DNA from: Monoplex corrugatus
Taxonomy: Eukaryota; Mollusca; Gastropoda; Littorinimorpha; Ranellidae
DNA: 64,000 nt
Assembly (NCBI GenBank): GCA_030674185.1
Contig: JAPXFY010000015.1
Location: forward strand, 17,604,517 to 17,668,516
Direction of reading: 5' to 3'
The notes under the pieces were generated by a model. It did no database searches. It saw only the letters and a list, made by a program, of their open reading frames with translations, and was not told where the DNA came from. A program made the translations under genes and the position numbers. Positions 42,643-52,650 of this stretch are shown one piece after another; positions within the stretch are counted from its first letter, which is position 1; each line of letters opens with the position of its first letter.

Positions 42643-44759
42643 GGAATGTACCCCACCCCCAGTTTTCTGATCTTTCTGGACAGAGCGTCACTCACACCTC
42701 CTACGTATGGGATGGTGATGTGTCCCTTGCGCTGGTGTTGTTTCACTGGCTGTTGGGATGCGGTGTTGGATTTCCTGCCTCCCGGGCTGTTCCAGGCCCA
42801 CTTTTTGTAGCCCGAGATGGTGAGCACTTTTTTCAGGTGGTTTGTCTCCTTGTCTTTTGCCTCTTGGGTACTGCATATGGTGTTAGCTCTGTGGGTAAGG
42901 GTTCGAATCACTCCCAGTTTGTGTTCAAGGGGCTGGTGGCTGTCGAACTGTAAATATTGGTCCGTATGAGTTGGTTTACGGTAGACCGAGAAGGATAGAA
43001 TGCCATCAGTTCTGGTGATGAGGGTGTCCAGCATGGCTATGGAGTTGTTCTGTTCCACTTCCCTCGTGAATTTGATGGCTGGGTGTTGGTTGTTCAGATG
43101 TTCTGTGAACTGTTCGACCAGTTGCTGGGGGAGGATAGTCATGGTGTCGTCTACGTAGCGCCCCCAGTATCGTGGTGGGGAGTGGAAAGAGGCCAATGCT
43201 TTCTCTTCAAAATCCTCCATGAACAGGTTGGCTACTATTGGGCTTACTGGGGAGCCCATGGCTGCTCCTTCTTTTTGTTGGTAGAATTCACCTTGGAAGG
43301 TGAAGTAGGTGGTGGTGAGGCAGCAGGACAAGAGTTCACATACGTCGTCCACTGTGAGAGATGTACGTTGGTGGAGGGTTTGGTCGTTTTGTAACCTTCG
43401 GCGTATGATCTCTATGCTTTCTTTCACTGGTACGCTGGTAAATAGGGCAGAGACATCATATGACACAAGGAGTTCATCATGAGCGAGGGTGTAGTTACTC
43501 AGTTTTTCCACTAGGTCAGCACTGTTGTGGATGTGATGATCTGTGTGTCCTACGAGAGGTGATAGGATGTCCGCCACAAATCTAGCCGTCTCATACATGA
43601 TGGAACCTCTGGATGCGACTATGGGACGGAGGGGGACTTCTTTCTTGTGGACTTTGGGTAGACCATAGAACTTGGGGACGTCGGACACAGTTGGGTATAA
43701 TTTCCTGTACTGTTCTAATGACAGGCGGTCCGTCTCTTTCAGGCGTTTCAGTGTGTCTTTCAGTTTGTTGGAAAACTTGGAAGTAGGATCTTTCTTGAGG
43801 CGTTCATATGTTGTAGTATCTTCCAGAAGTTTGCTTGCCTTCTCATAGTACATGGGTCTAGGCATGATGACTGTGGCACGACCTTTGTCAGCTGGTAGGA
43901 TCATCGTGGCGTGTTCGTTCTTTAAATCCGCCAGAGCCCGTCTTTGGTCCGGTGTTAAGTTGGATTTCGGTAGTTTGGCCTGTTTCATGATTCTGACACA
44001 GTCTGATCTTAAGTGTGTGGCTTCTTCTGAATTAGGGCCAATATACCTGCAAGCTGTTTCAATGCTTGTGATGAGGTCTACCACTGGAAGCTTGTTAGGG
44101 GCTACGGCGAAATTTAGTCCTTTCTCTAGTACTTCCTGTTCTGGTTTAGTGAGTTGGCGATCTGATAGATTGATCACCCACCTCTCTTTGGTCTTTCTTT
44201 TTGTTTCTTCCGGTACAGGTGTAATCTCGCTTTTGTCATTCTGTTGTCTCCTGTTGTTTTTTGGTGCTAGAAGTTCGAATTTCTTTCGATGGCGTTGGCG
44301 TACTTTGTCCCATTCTATTCGTCGTGTGTTGTTTAGCCACCCTTTGATTTCGGAGAGCATAGCATCTGGTAGTGTGCTAGAGCTCAGTCTTTCCTCGAGG
44401 TCTTGGATTTTCCCTTCCAGACAAGTGATGCGGGTGTTGATTTGCTTGATGCGTTCGTTCATGAGTGCTCGTTGTGCCTGATTGATGATATTATTTGCTG
44501 CTGTTCCTTTCATCGAAGTTTTGATTTTTAGGCTGGTGGGAAAGACGCCGTGATGTTTGCAGTGCAGTGTGAAGTGTAGATGGTTCCTGAACTTCGCTAG
44601 GGAGCGGTGTAATTTCTCTGATTCACGAAAGGTAGTGATGATCGTCCGATCGTAATCGCGAATGAGACGTAGGGGAAGTTTCAACAGTTGGGGGGTAGAC
44701 ATAATGCTACCAATTTTTGAAGAACAAGGTCTCCCAACAGTGTAAAAATCGCTACTCAC
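42555..44759 (-). CDS. reverse transcriptase of the Penelope-like element
   Basis: A 734-codon open frame encoding a Penelope-type RT, the telomerase-related RT branch that copies element RNA at the target. In order: an N-terminal helical region (residues about 90-170) and ADKGRATVIMPRPMYY (about 300); then FYGLPKVHKKEVPLRPIVAS, the DVSALFTSVPV motif A, AAMGSPVSPIVANLFMEDFE and RYVDDTMTIL with the catalytic YVDD; then MLDTLITR and FSVYRKPTHTDQYLQ. All catalytic residues are present. The first ATG lies inside the upstream pLTR; another at 44702 lies just past its edge and may be the real start. The last 30 or so codons, after about 42642, are out of frame, so the endonuclease is not fused in this copy. 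Confidence 0.9.
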   Translation of the reverse strand: MSSDFYTVGRPCSSKIGSIMSTPQLLKLPLRLIRDYDRTIITTFRESEKLHRSLAKFRNHLHFTLHCKHHGVFPTSLKIKTSMKGTAANNIINQAQRALMNERIKQINTRITCLEGKIQDLEERLSSSTLPDAMLSEIKGWLNNTRRIEWDKVRQRHRKKFELLAPKNNRRQQNDKSEITPVPEETKRKTKERWVINLSDRQLTKPEQEVLEKGLNFAVAPNKLPVVDLITSIETACRYIGPNSEEATHLRSDCVRIMKQAKLPKSNLTPDQRRALADLKNEHATMILPADKGRATVIMPRPMYYEKASKLLEDTTTYERLKKDPTSKFSNKLKDTLKRLKETDRLSLEQYRKLYPTVSDVPKFYGLPKVHKKEVPLRPIVASRGSIMYETARFVADILSPLVGHTDHHIHNSADLVEKLSNYTLAHDELLVSYDVSALFTSVPVKESIEIIRRRLQNDQTLHQRTSLTVDDVCELLSCCLTTTYFTFQGEFYQQKEGAAMGSPVSPIVANLFMEDFEEKALASFHSPPRYWGRYVDDTMTILPQQLVEQFTEHLNNQHPAIKFTREVEQNNSIAMLDTLITRTDGILSFSVYRKPTHTDQYLQFDSHQPLEHKLGVIRTLTHRANTICSTQEAKDKETNHLKKVLTISGYKKWAWNSPGGRKSNTASQQPVKQHQRKGHITIPYVGGVSDALSRKIRKLGVGYIPNLPTPYAASWSPPRTKPANSTKLALYTE

Positions 44760-44863
44760 AGTTCCGTAGCTTTCGATGGCGTTCTCGCCATCTTCGTCAG
44801 CGCTCTAATGCTGTCTGCGTGAATCTCTACTCAGATCTCGCGAACATGGGATGAACCCAGTTC
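44700..44863 (-). repeat. pLTR, upstream copy of the Penelope-like element
   Basis: Identical over 164 bp to 42110-42273. It contains the first codons of the RT frame. Confidence 0.9.
44751..44800 (-). ncRNA. hammerhead-ribozyme-like motif in the upstream pLTR
   Basis: Same sequence and caveats as 42161-42210, at the 5' side of the element, where a self-cleaving ribozyme could define the RNA 5' end. Confidence 0.45.
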
Positions 44864-44950
44864 CTCTTCCCATTTCAAGACCTTGCCAGCGGATAGGGTT
44901 TTGCGCAGGCTTATGGAGTCTACCGGGTAATTAATGTCTGATTGCTGGTG
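44864..44950 (+). mobile_element. S1 SINE, right part, split by the Penelope-like element
   Basis: CTCTTCCCATTTCAAGACC, TTGCCAGCGGATAGGG, TTTTGCGCAGGCTTATGGAG continue the S1 copy that stops at 42109. Confidence 0.65.
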
Positions 44951-45079
44951 CATCATTCCTCGTTAAACGCCAGACTGTGAACACCGTGTTTGATTCGCCA
45001 GAGTTCGAAGGAAGTGGACTGAGAAACAGAGATGCTGACACACGAATCACTACTGAGAACGAGGGAGAAAGAGCGCGCG

Positions 45080-45113
45080 CGTGTGTGTGTGTGTTGTGTG
45101 TGTGTGTGTGTGG

Positions 45114-45158
<45 letters not shown>

Positions 45159-45172
45159 GTGTGTGTTTGCTT
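45080..45172. repeat. interrupted (TG)n microsatellite
   Basis: TG tracts separated by single T or G insertions. Confidence 0.95.
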
Positions 45173-45174
45173 GC

Positions 45175-45519
45175 GTGCTTGCGTGCGTGTGTATATACAT
45201 GTATGCATATGTTTGTGTGTGTGCGGGCGTGAGTGTGATGAAATACAGGTGTGCAGATTTCTTAGCGGTTTATGTAAAGATTTATACTGAATCTTCAATG
45301 ATCATCTTTCACAAAAAAAAGAGAAAAAAAAGGTCAACCTGTATTTACGTTCTCACTTTTCTCACACAATGACCTTAGAAATCACAGCCGGTCTAGATGA
45401 ATATAGTCACGCACACACACACGCACGCACTCACTCACTCACTCACTCACTCACTCACTCACTCAAACACTCACTCACTCGCTCACAATGCTATTAACGC
45501 TAAAAATATCATTTTTCAG
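45175..45519. other. intronic, with (ACTC)n
   Basis: (ACTC)n at 45428-45480. The rest is unassigned; the end is the acceptor region of the next exon. Confidence 0.4.
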
Positions 45520-45620
45520 ATTACATGAAGTCAATTCAGTGGATTCTTGACAAGCATAAAGAACTGATGGCGAAGTTCTGGAATGATCTTTCTTCTCGTG
45601 CGTACTCTAATGGAAAAAAT
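45520..45620 (+). CDS. candidate exon H of the host gene
   Basis: After the acceptor AATATCATTTTTCAG, 101 bases are open in one frame encoding YMKSIQWILDKHKELM, AKFWNDLSSRAYSNG, ending at a possible donor AAAAAT|GTTGGT. The segment is rich in Lys, Leu and Trp with helix-like spacing, quite unlike the disordered exons upstream. It starts with two bases that complete the one base left by exon F (making Asp), so it fits as a continuation 22 kb downstream. An alternative donor lies at 45602 (GTGC|GTACTC). It could also belong to a separate gene. No known domain was recognised. Confidence 0.45.
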
Positions 45621-45814
45621 GTTGGTTTATGTTTTTTCTGTTGATTTTCTGATTCATTGATTTTTCATCAACATTTAGTGCAGCCTTAAAGCCTCATGTC
45701 TTGGACAGAAAACTCAGAATTGCTACAAGTGTATGACTATGGGCCCAAGACCAATCTATCATCTGCATTGTTCATTTTCTGTTTCACTGGTTTAACTGTG
45801 TAAAGCACGAAGTG

Positions 45815-45832
45815 CAGGGGGGGGGGGGGTGA
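45815..45832. repeat. poly-G run
   Basis: About 13 G, one of more than a dozen G or C homopolymers of 12-20 bases in the window. Confidence 0.8.
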
Positions 45833-46091
45833 TGCTAGTTTCGGGTTCTGTGTCCAGCGGTGCTCTCCAAGTCAGTGTACTTTGCCTGTTTTCTGTACGT
45901 TGCATAAAAAATCTTTTAAGATTTTGCCGTGCAGTTTTCTCATCATCATTAATCACCCACGGTTCGGTCGTATATCCTTTTTTTTTAAAGTAGAAACCGA
46001 CAGCTGTTCGTCTGAAAATGATGAGGTAAATGTGAGAAAGAAAGAATAAATTGTTGATTTTAAAAAGGTGATCGCAAACCATAACTCTGTG

Positions 46092-46107
46092 TGGTGTGTG
46101 TGTGTGT

Positions 46108-46173
<66 letters not shown>
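46092..46173. repeat. (TG)n microsatellite
   Basis: About 40 units, 60 bp upstream of candidate exon I. Confidence 0.95.
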
Positions 46174-46174
<1 letters not shown>

Positions 46175-46233
46175 CCGCATTTTCAAGAAGAGTAATTGCA
46201 GGTGTTAATTCTCTATCTGCTTTTCCTCTGCAG

Positions 46234-46284
46234 TTAACGCTTGTAAATTGGTGTAAAGGAGTAGCCTATGATATTGATGTCAAG
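46234..46284 (+). CDS. candidate 51-bp exon I of the host gene
   Basis: A strong acceptor (CTGCTTTTCCTCTGCAG) is followed by 17 whole codons (LTLVNWCKGVAYDIDVK) and the donor AAG|GTACAA. Phase 0 on both sides fits the end of exon H at 45620. It is short, so it could occur by chance; the acceptor is good and the peptide looks coding. I cannot name the protein. Confidence 0.35.
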
Positions 46285-46289
46285 GTACA

Positions 46290-47060
46290 ATTATAAACTT
46301 ATCTTGCATTCAGCGTCTACATTGATATGCCAATCAGTAGTCTGTCGTCTCCAGAATGCACGGCTTGTGTCTCTGTGCACACTTGCAAGAACAGTTGGAA
46401 TAGGTAAAATGAATCTCTTTTCGTGCACTGGTCGGGGATATGAGTCCTGAGTTCTTGACTTGTTTGTGAAATACTGTGGACGTCTTTAGTAAGATGCTTA
46501 GTGATAAAGTAAAAATTTTAGATAGTTTCAGTCATTTGAACAAATCACTTAGGTCTTTCCTTCATTTCTGTCTGAACCATGTCCTACCCACGGAAAGTGG
46601 CATAAACGATGAGATCAGGCTTTTGTCCTAGTTCCGTTAATTTCTTTCAGTAGGTTGCCGCAGTCGTGTTCCAGTGTCTCACTTGCGTTGGACAAGCTTT
46701 GCCCCAGGATTAGCACTCTTCATCGGAAACTTGAACTAATACCAATTCAAATATACAAAGGAGTTTTTTGAAAGACAAGGGTATCGTGTTATTGATAATA
46801 GCGGTTTGGAAATGTGCACCTGCATTTCAGAAGAGCCTGCACGTGTGTTGATGTAAGTATCAAGATGATGATTTATGTCCACAATATGCAAAATATATAA
46901 GCTTTCTTTTCCGTAATGAAATCTTATGTTGATGTTTGCATTGGTATGTATGTATGCACAGTGCGATAAAGACTTGTCCACGTTTGTCTTTTTGTTTGTC
47001 TTTTTGGTTCTTCTTGTTGATACACACGTTTTTGGAAATATTGGTAGTGGTCTGTCAGCC
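46290..47060. other. unassigned intronic sequence
   Basis: No repeat family or exon recognised. Confidence 0.3.

Positions 47061-47061
<1 letters not shown>

Positions 47062-47154
<93 letters not shown>
47062..47154. repeat. (TG)n microsatellite
   Basis: About 46 uninterrupted units. Confidence 0.95.
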
Positions 47155-47158
<4 letters not shown>

Positions 47159-47329
47159 CTTCACGTGGGATCTGTGGCGTCAGTATGTATGTTATTCCGA
47201 TCGTGGAGACACCATCTTCAAAAACTAGAAATGAAACTGAAACATACAACAACAAAAATCATTCCGTTTCAAAACACTTGATGCAGTAGAATGATCGGCC
47301 GTTGAAATTTCACTCTGGTCTTTTTTCAC

Positions 47330-47600
47330 GTTTGGTATGCTTCGCGTCACCTGATCTTGTACGTATGTCAAGAGAATGCGTCATCTTATCTCGTGTGCTT
47401 TGGATATGCCACGCGTCATCGGTCCACGTGCACATTAGGAGTTACGTCATCTAACCCTTTGTAGACGACTCTAATCTTGTGTAGACATCATCTAATCCTG
47501 TTCGCCTCATCTTGTCTTGTGTAGACTTTATCCAATCCCGTGTAGACGTAATCAGATTCCTGTGCATGTCAGACGGAGATACGTCATGTAATCCGTCGTT
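47330..47600. repeat. degenerate short tandem repeat
   Basis: Words GTGTAGAC and GTCATCTAATC recur about six times at irregular 22-35 bp spacing (47455-47560 clearest). Confidence 0.5.
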
Positions 47601-47860
47601 AACACCCGATTACTTTGAGTTCTTTGTTTTGCGTTTGCTGTTGTGTTATGTTCTGACTTTTGTTTGGCGGTTTTAGTTGCCCCCTTCTCGTCGATTACGC
47701 CCCGTGGTAAGTATCTGTGGAAGCCTGTGGTAATAAACCTATGACGGACCTTTGAAAGTTTTGAATGTTGAGGCAAGGTGACACTTGGGAGAGAAGACAG
47801 GCTGGGGTGCACGTGTTCCTTAAATCTCAGCTGTGTAAATAGTAGTTTTCCAAACCTTGT
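47601..47860. other. unassigned sequence
   Basis: Nothing recognised. Confidence 0.3.
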
Positions 47861-47865
47861 GTGCT

Positions 47866-48137
47866 TCGTTCGTTCTTTGATTTAACGTCTTTTCACTATA
47901 AGTGATATTAGACGGGGGAGGGGGGAGGGGGGAATAAAAAAAATGAACAAAAAAAATGTAGAACGATAGTTGGACGGGTTGGGTTTGGGCAGAGGGAAGA
48001 CAGAGGAAAAAGATAGTAGGTGGGGGAACAGTAAAATGGAACGAGAACTTAACACTAACAATTAACTTCAACAACGTGAAGGGAAATTGTAACACTAAAA
48101 CACAAACCGAATAAAGTTAAAGTAATGCATTAACATT
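47866..48137 (-). mobile_element. 3' end of the I-like LINE, minus copy
   Basis: On the minus strand it runs from the last codons (GTTAATGCATTACTTTAAC, including the stop) through a 3' UTR nearly the same as 58270-58545, ending in AAAGAACGAACGAA. It is 5' truncated to about 270 bp and abuts an AT microsatellite. Confidence 0.8.
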
Positions 48138-48147
48138 GTGTTGTGCG

Positions 48148-48154
<7 letters not shown>

Positions 48155-48213
<59 letters not shown>

Positions 48214-48232
48214 GTGTGTGTGTGTGTGTGTG
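48155..48232. repeat. (AT)n-(TG)n microsatellite
   Basis: About 28 AT units, then TG, at the truncation edge of the LINE fragment. Confidence 0.9.
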
Positions 48233-48539
48233 CGTGTATGTATGGTGGGTGAGGTATGTGTGTGTATGGCTGTTTATGCGAATGTGTGTGTGTGTGTTTA
48301 GGTGTATTGTTTGGTGTAGGGGGGGGGGGGGTGGAATAAGTGTGTGTCCCCGAATAATATGTTATACTTTTCAATCTTTTGTGTACAAGGGGGTAAAAAG
48401 CAATATCAAACGTAAACGTTTAAGCAGGTTTGCAGAACAGGACTGAAATATACGGGGACCAATACAAATTAGATTACGCAATGCCTGCTGTTTTTTTGTT
48501 TTTTTGTTGTTTTTTTACCCGTATAGTATAAACAAGTGT

Positions 48540-48587
48540 GCGAAATTGAGGGGGAAGTATGGCGGGAGGGGGGGGGGAGAGAGTGAG

Positions 48588-48625
<38 letters not shown>

Positions 48626-48720
48626 CGCGTGTGCGCGCTGATTTTTGCCCCCACAGTATAAAACAGTGTGCGAAATTGAAGGGGGTGGGGAGAGAGAGAG
48701 AGAGAGAGAGAGATTGTGTT
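48540..48720. repeat. GA/TG-rich low-complexity sequence
   Basis: Two related blocks (GTATAA..ACAGTGTGCGAAATTGA at 48523 and 48655), each followed by a G/GA-rich run. This suggests a roughly 130-bp duplication. Confidence 0.6.
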
Positions 48721-48892
48721 TTTGAAGGTAAATAGACGAATACTTTTTCCCCATCCGACTAGGTTGTATGGCCGACTGTTTTTGTTTTTCTTGTTGTTGC
48801 TTGTTTGTTTTGTTTGTTTGTTTGTTTGTTTGTTTGTTTGTTTTACCCCACCATTAGGGCAGTCATTTCGTTTTGGGGGGGGGGGGGGTGTG

Positions 48893-49145
48893 TTGGGTGT
48901 TTGCGTGTTCCCATAAGCCACAAAACACAGATGTGGCTTACACCTGATCTTAAACGTGCGTGTTTGTAGTTCTGCGTGCGTATCCACTTGAAGGGGGTTC
49001 ATCCACTAACAGGCCAGCATATATATTGACCTGGGAGATCAGCAAAATCCCCACCTGTCATCCACTAGGCTGTGCCAAAGGCAGTTTGAACACAGATCTT
49101 CCTGTTGGAAAACCATTGTCCTAACCACTCCATCCTCGCGCCCGA
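48893..49145 (-). mobile_element. S3 SINE with tRNA-like head, minus copy
   Basis: On the minus strand the head (GGAGTGGTTAGGACAATGG, then GATCTGTGTTCAAACTGC as B-box) is followed by GATCTCCCAGGTCAATATAT, GGATACGCACGCAGAAC, CACGTTTAAGATCAGGTG and a TTATGGGAACACGC ending. Confidence 0.65.
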
Positions 49146-49159
49146 CAGGGACCCCTCTT

Positions 49160-49308
49160 TAACCCCTGTGGGGATGCCGGGGGTTCTTTCAGTGTAGATA
49201 GTATCCCCATCTTCTGGAAATTATGTGCTAGAAATTTTCTCTTTTCTTTCACTCTCTTTGGTTTCTGCATTGTTCTTATTTCTTCCTATCATTTTCTGCC
49301 TTGCTAGG
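49160..49308 (+). mobile_element. S2 element, 5' part only
   Basis: AACCCCTGTGGGGATGCCGG to TCATTTTCTGCCTTGCT, cut off at a poly-G run of about 15. Confidence 0.65.
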
Positions 49309-49317
49309 GGGGGGGGG

Positions 49318-49475
49318 GGGGGAGGGCTGAGCACTGGGTCCTGCACACACGTTGACTCGGAAGACCAGAAAAATCTCCACCCTTTACCCGTGAGGTGGGA
49401 GGTACCCAGGCAGGATCGAACCCTGGATCTTCCGATTGAAAATTGAACGTTTTACGCATCTGTCTACCGCACTCA
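49318..49475 (-). mobile_element. S3-type SINE head, minus copy
   Basis: The minus strand has a tRNA-like head (GGTAGACAGATGCG, then CCAGGGTTCGATCCTGCC as a near-perfect B-box), followed by GGGTGGAGATTTTTCTGG and GACTCGGAAG.. sequence like S3. The body stops at the same poly-G. Confidence 0.55.
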
Positions 49476-49572
49476 TCAACAATGACAGCATTAAGACATT
49501 CACAAGCTAATTATTATAGCATAAAGGCATTAAAATAATGCCAAACTTGGAATATTGTTTATGTTGAAAAAG

Positions 49573-49960
49573 AAGAGAGAGGGGAGGGAGAGAGAGAGAC
49601 CGAGAGAGAGAAAGAGAGAGAGGGAGAGAGGGGGGGGGATTAAAACCATAGCCCACGACACACTTTTTCTCCAGCCGTTATTTCCAAAGACGACTGGTGG
49701 GAGTGGGGGGAGGGAGGGAGAGGGGGGAGACGCGGGTGGTGGTGGTGGGTGGGTGGGTGGCTTGTGATCAGGCTTCAGATCGATAATGCAGCGATCAGTC
49801 TCGTCACGCTTGGCTGGCGCGGCAGGTGAGGGAGAGAGCAAGCGAGAGAGAGAGAGGGAGAGAAAGAGAGGATAATATCGATCCACTCTCGATGGCGTGT
49901 CTACTTGGAACCTTGCTTTGATTTGTCCTTTGCAGTGAGTGGGGGGGGGGGGGGGGGGGA
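49573..49960. repeat. purine-rich low-complexity block
   Basis: GA runs at 49573-49638 and 49830-49872, GGTGGGT repeats at 49735-49760, poly-G of about 17 at 49942. Confidence 0.8.
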
Positions 49961-49984
49961 AGAGTGTGGGACGAATGAGGGCCG

Positions 49985-50880
49985 GTAAATGTGCTCCACA
50001 CGTCAGATCTGAGCCTGGTGGAATTTATCGGGAATGGATAGACCGGTTCATGACGATGGTATGTGTGCGCAGTCCTTGGTGATGATATGTGTGCTCGTAT
50101 GTGAGTGTGTGCGTGTGTGTGAGAGACAGACAGACAGACAGACAGAGGCAGACAGACAGACAGACTCAGACAGAACTCAAACCTGAGAACTCAGTATGTC
50201 TTTTAATACATAACGGCCTCGTGTTACAATACATACACTGTTGTTGGCGTGGGAATAGGATGGGAATGGGTGTTATGGAGGTTTTTCAATACATCTTGCT
50301 GTCTCGAAACACAGAGCGAGAGAGAGAGAGACACACAGAGAGAGAGAGAGAGACTGCTTAAATTCAAGTGGATCTTTTTCTTGTTTGCTTGCTTCAGCTG
50401 GTTAGGAAAACATGTAATTTTAGGAAGTTATTTCTCTACTGTCTGAAGTTGGATAGACAGATCGCGTGAAAAAAATGTGACTAGCGGTATTTAACTCAGC
50501 AGAGCGGTATTTAACTCAGCAGTTTTGACGTAAATATGGGATCAGTGTTATTGGAAGAAGACAGCAGTTTATTGTTCAGCTGTGTCGAGGCGGAATTTTT
50601 AACACCATGACGAAGATGTCTTACAAGAAAAATTAACATCTTTGAAGCTTCAACAGGCTTGCAAACTATTGATACTGATAAGTATGCGTTTTCGATCACT
50701 ACTGTTTACTCATATATTTCCATGAAAGATTGTGTGTCGAGACGTAATTATGATGTATCATACCAACTCTGCTACCATTCAGCATCTGAATTCTTTTTCA
50801 TCCAGCTGCAGTTTGTTTCTTTGTTTGTTTGTTTGTTTGTTTGTTGGCTGCACCATTTTCTGTACCGCTCATGTGTGACT
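49985..50880. other. unassigned, with GACA and GA patches and a 20-bp doublet
   Basis: (GACA)n near 50125-50165, GA near 50315-50352, and a perfect 20-bp tandem doublet at 50483-50522 (AGCGGTATTTAACTCAGCAG). No gene recognised. Confidence 0.4.
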
Positions 50881-51270
50881 ATCCCCACGCCGTTTACTTT
50901 TGTTTTCCAGCACACTTCCAAATCCACTGAGAATGAGGACACTATCCGAGCATGGCATGAATGGCTACAGACTCTGCGACAGTGTGTCACAGTGCTGTGG
51001 TGATGAGAATGGGGATGATAGTGATGATGCTATGGAGTTCCATTTAGGATTGAGACTGCGTGACAGGTTGTGCTCTACGCTTACTTTTATGTAGATTCTG
51101 GCGTCAACCGATTTTGAGATATAGACATCTGTGGGGTTGGTCAGGACATTTTAGCAACACTCTCAAAGACTCATTCGTAAAATGAATCTTGACTGTATGT
51201 GGTCCCAGTCTTCCCAACAAGCTCATAGCATGTTCAGCTGTGAGTAGGAGCCGGGGAAAAAAAACAACTC
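50881..51270 (+). mobile_element. S6 dispersed element, fullest copy
   Basis: GGCATGAATGGCTACAGACT, GATGATGCTATGGAGTTCC, GTGCTCTACGCTTACTTTTA, TGTATGTGGTCCCAGTCTTC and GTTCAGCTGTGAGTAGGAG correspond to the copies at 29478, 40985 (minus) and 63770. An exon-like open frame near 50901 falls inside this element. Confidence 0.6.
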
Positions 51271-52411
51271 TGATTTTATGGACTGATGGAGTGACGAATT
51301 CACGACTGCCAGTCCGTTGCGCTAACGACATTGCGACGTTTATTGGTAACTGTTTCCATGAAAGCGTTGTGTTGGGCGTTGTTCGCTATAATGGCACAAC
51401 CACGAGATGCTGTATTCCTGCAAAGGGCAGATAACACAGTCACACCACTTCGTGATACCAAACCATCGGAATGTGTAACGTGGTCCCTCAAGGGCACTTA
51501 CGATAAGTTAGCATATTCATGTTAATGCTAGATTCAAGATATTGATACAGCAGGAACTGTCAACGCTGGCGCCAAGTCTATGGCAGTGACCCTTCTTTCC
51601 AACTGCTGTAAAAAATATCTCAAAGTTTGCATACTGTTGTACTGCTCAGGTGGATAAGCGTATCGTTGCTGATGCTTTCTGGACCAGGAAACGTCGTTGC
51701 CTTCAGCTTCTTCAGGATAAATTGAGTTCATGGAGAGTATGGGGTACTTTCATGGATCCCAGTTTGGAGCTCTGTTGATGATAATTTCTGTCTGTTATCG
51801 TCTTTCTTCTCGTTGTTTTTCAGTTCTTACTAGAATGTTGCCGTCATATGCACAGTTTTCATCCGATCGACAGGCTGCCAGTTTCCCAGTCAGAAGTCTC
51901 ATTTTCTTAAAGGGTGGCTTTTACTCTGCTGATGTTTTCGTCACAAAGCTACCTGATAAGGCTTAAGAGTTTTCTGCCACTCTTCTCGAAGTTCAGAGAG
52001 CTTGTTTTCTCTCTCCTGTTCCTGCGTTTTGATTGTAGTTTTGACTTTGAGAGTTTGGCATTTGCTTGCTCGATGGTGGTGGGTTTTTTTTTTATAATTT
52101 TTTTTTTATGATGCATTGCGTCTGCTTCCCTCTTAGCTTCTGACAGGCATGTTGATGTTCCTGCAGTTTTGTACTGTATGGTTTAAATGTTTCCTTTTAC
52201 CCCTCGGTGTGGTTTCATGGCCTGCTTCAAGGACATTTACGTTGAAGCCCTTCGCCGCGCCACCATGTCACCTCTCTGCCTTTGGACTTTGTGATCTCTT
52301 CGGCAAGTTCACTGGTGCGGTTTCCAGAGAGGGACGTCCAGACAGGGACCAGTGTTCTTTCTTAGTGCCATCATGGGAAGATGCTTCTGAGCATGATTCT
52401 ACAGCGAGGAT
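51271..52411. other. unassigned sequence
   Basis: Apart from one weak exon candidate at 51824, nothing recognised. T-runs occur near 52085-52110. Confidence 0.3.
51824..51909 (+). CDS. weak candidate terminal exon
   Basis: A good acceptor (TCTTCTCGTTGTTTTTCAG) is followed by 28 codons (FLLECCRHMHSFHPIDRLPV, then SQSEVSFS) and a TAA. Phase 0 would fit exon I, but there is no other link to the host gene. Confidence 0.15.
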
Positions 52412-52650
52412 CAGAAAGTTTATTAAGTTTAAAATGTCTAATCGTTAAGAGTTCATAACACGTGTGTCTACTCTGAAGACATGAACAAGAATGTCACCAA
52501 AGAGGTGGGTGAACAACTGGGTGGTCACTTTCTCCCAGTTGTTCTCCGACCCCTTTAGTGACATTCTTGTTCATGCTTTCGGTATAGATGCATGTGCTGT
52601 GAAACGCTTAACAATTAGACATTTGTAAACTTGATCAGCTTGATTAACAA
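52412..52650. repeat. large imperfect foldback (inverted repeat)
   Basis: The left arm (about 52412-52521) and right arm (about 52534-52650) are reverse complements over roughly 110 bp, with a loop of about 12 bp. The inner 40 bp are nearly perfect (CATGAACAAGAATGTCAC and its complement; GAACAACTGGG and CCCAGTTGTTC). The outer parts still align (AAGTTTAAAATGTCTAAT and ATTAGACATTTGTAAACTT). No coding content. It could be a foldback/MITE or an inverted local duplication. Confidence 0.75.

Larger units (their letters stand above)
42110..44863 (-). mobile_element. Penelope-like retroelement with identical terminal repeats
   Basis: A 2.75-kb element bounded by two identical 164-bp direct repeats, the arrangement known for Penelope-like elements (pLTRs). 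It contains an RT frame followed by a GIY-YIG endonuclease frame, the signature pair of the group. It lies inside an S1 SINE, whose halves end at 42109 and resume at 44864. A CTCT at each edge may be a short target-site duplication, but S1's own sequence makes this unsure. Identity of the repeats and the long open frames suggest a recent insertion. One frameshift separates the two domains. Confidence 0.88.

Noticed and set aside
50901..51003. Exon-like segment HTSKSTENEDTIRAWHEWLQ after a good acceptor
   Set aside because: The same sequence, without the open frame, is part of S6 copies on the other strand at 40985-41240, so it belongs to a dispersed repeat.
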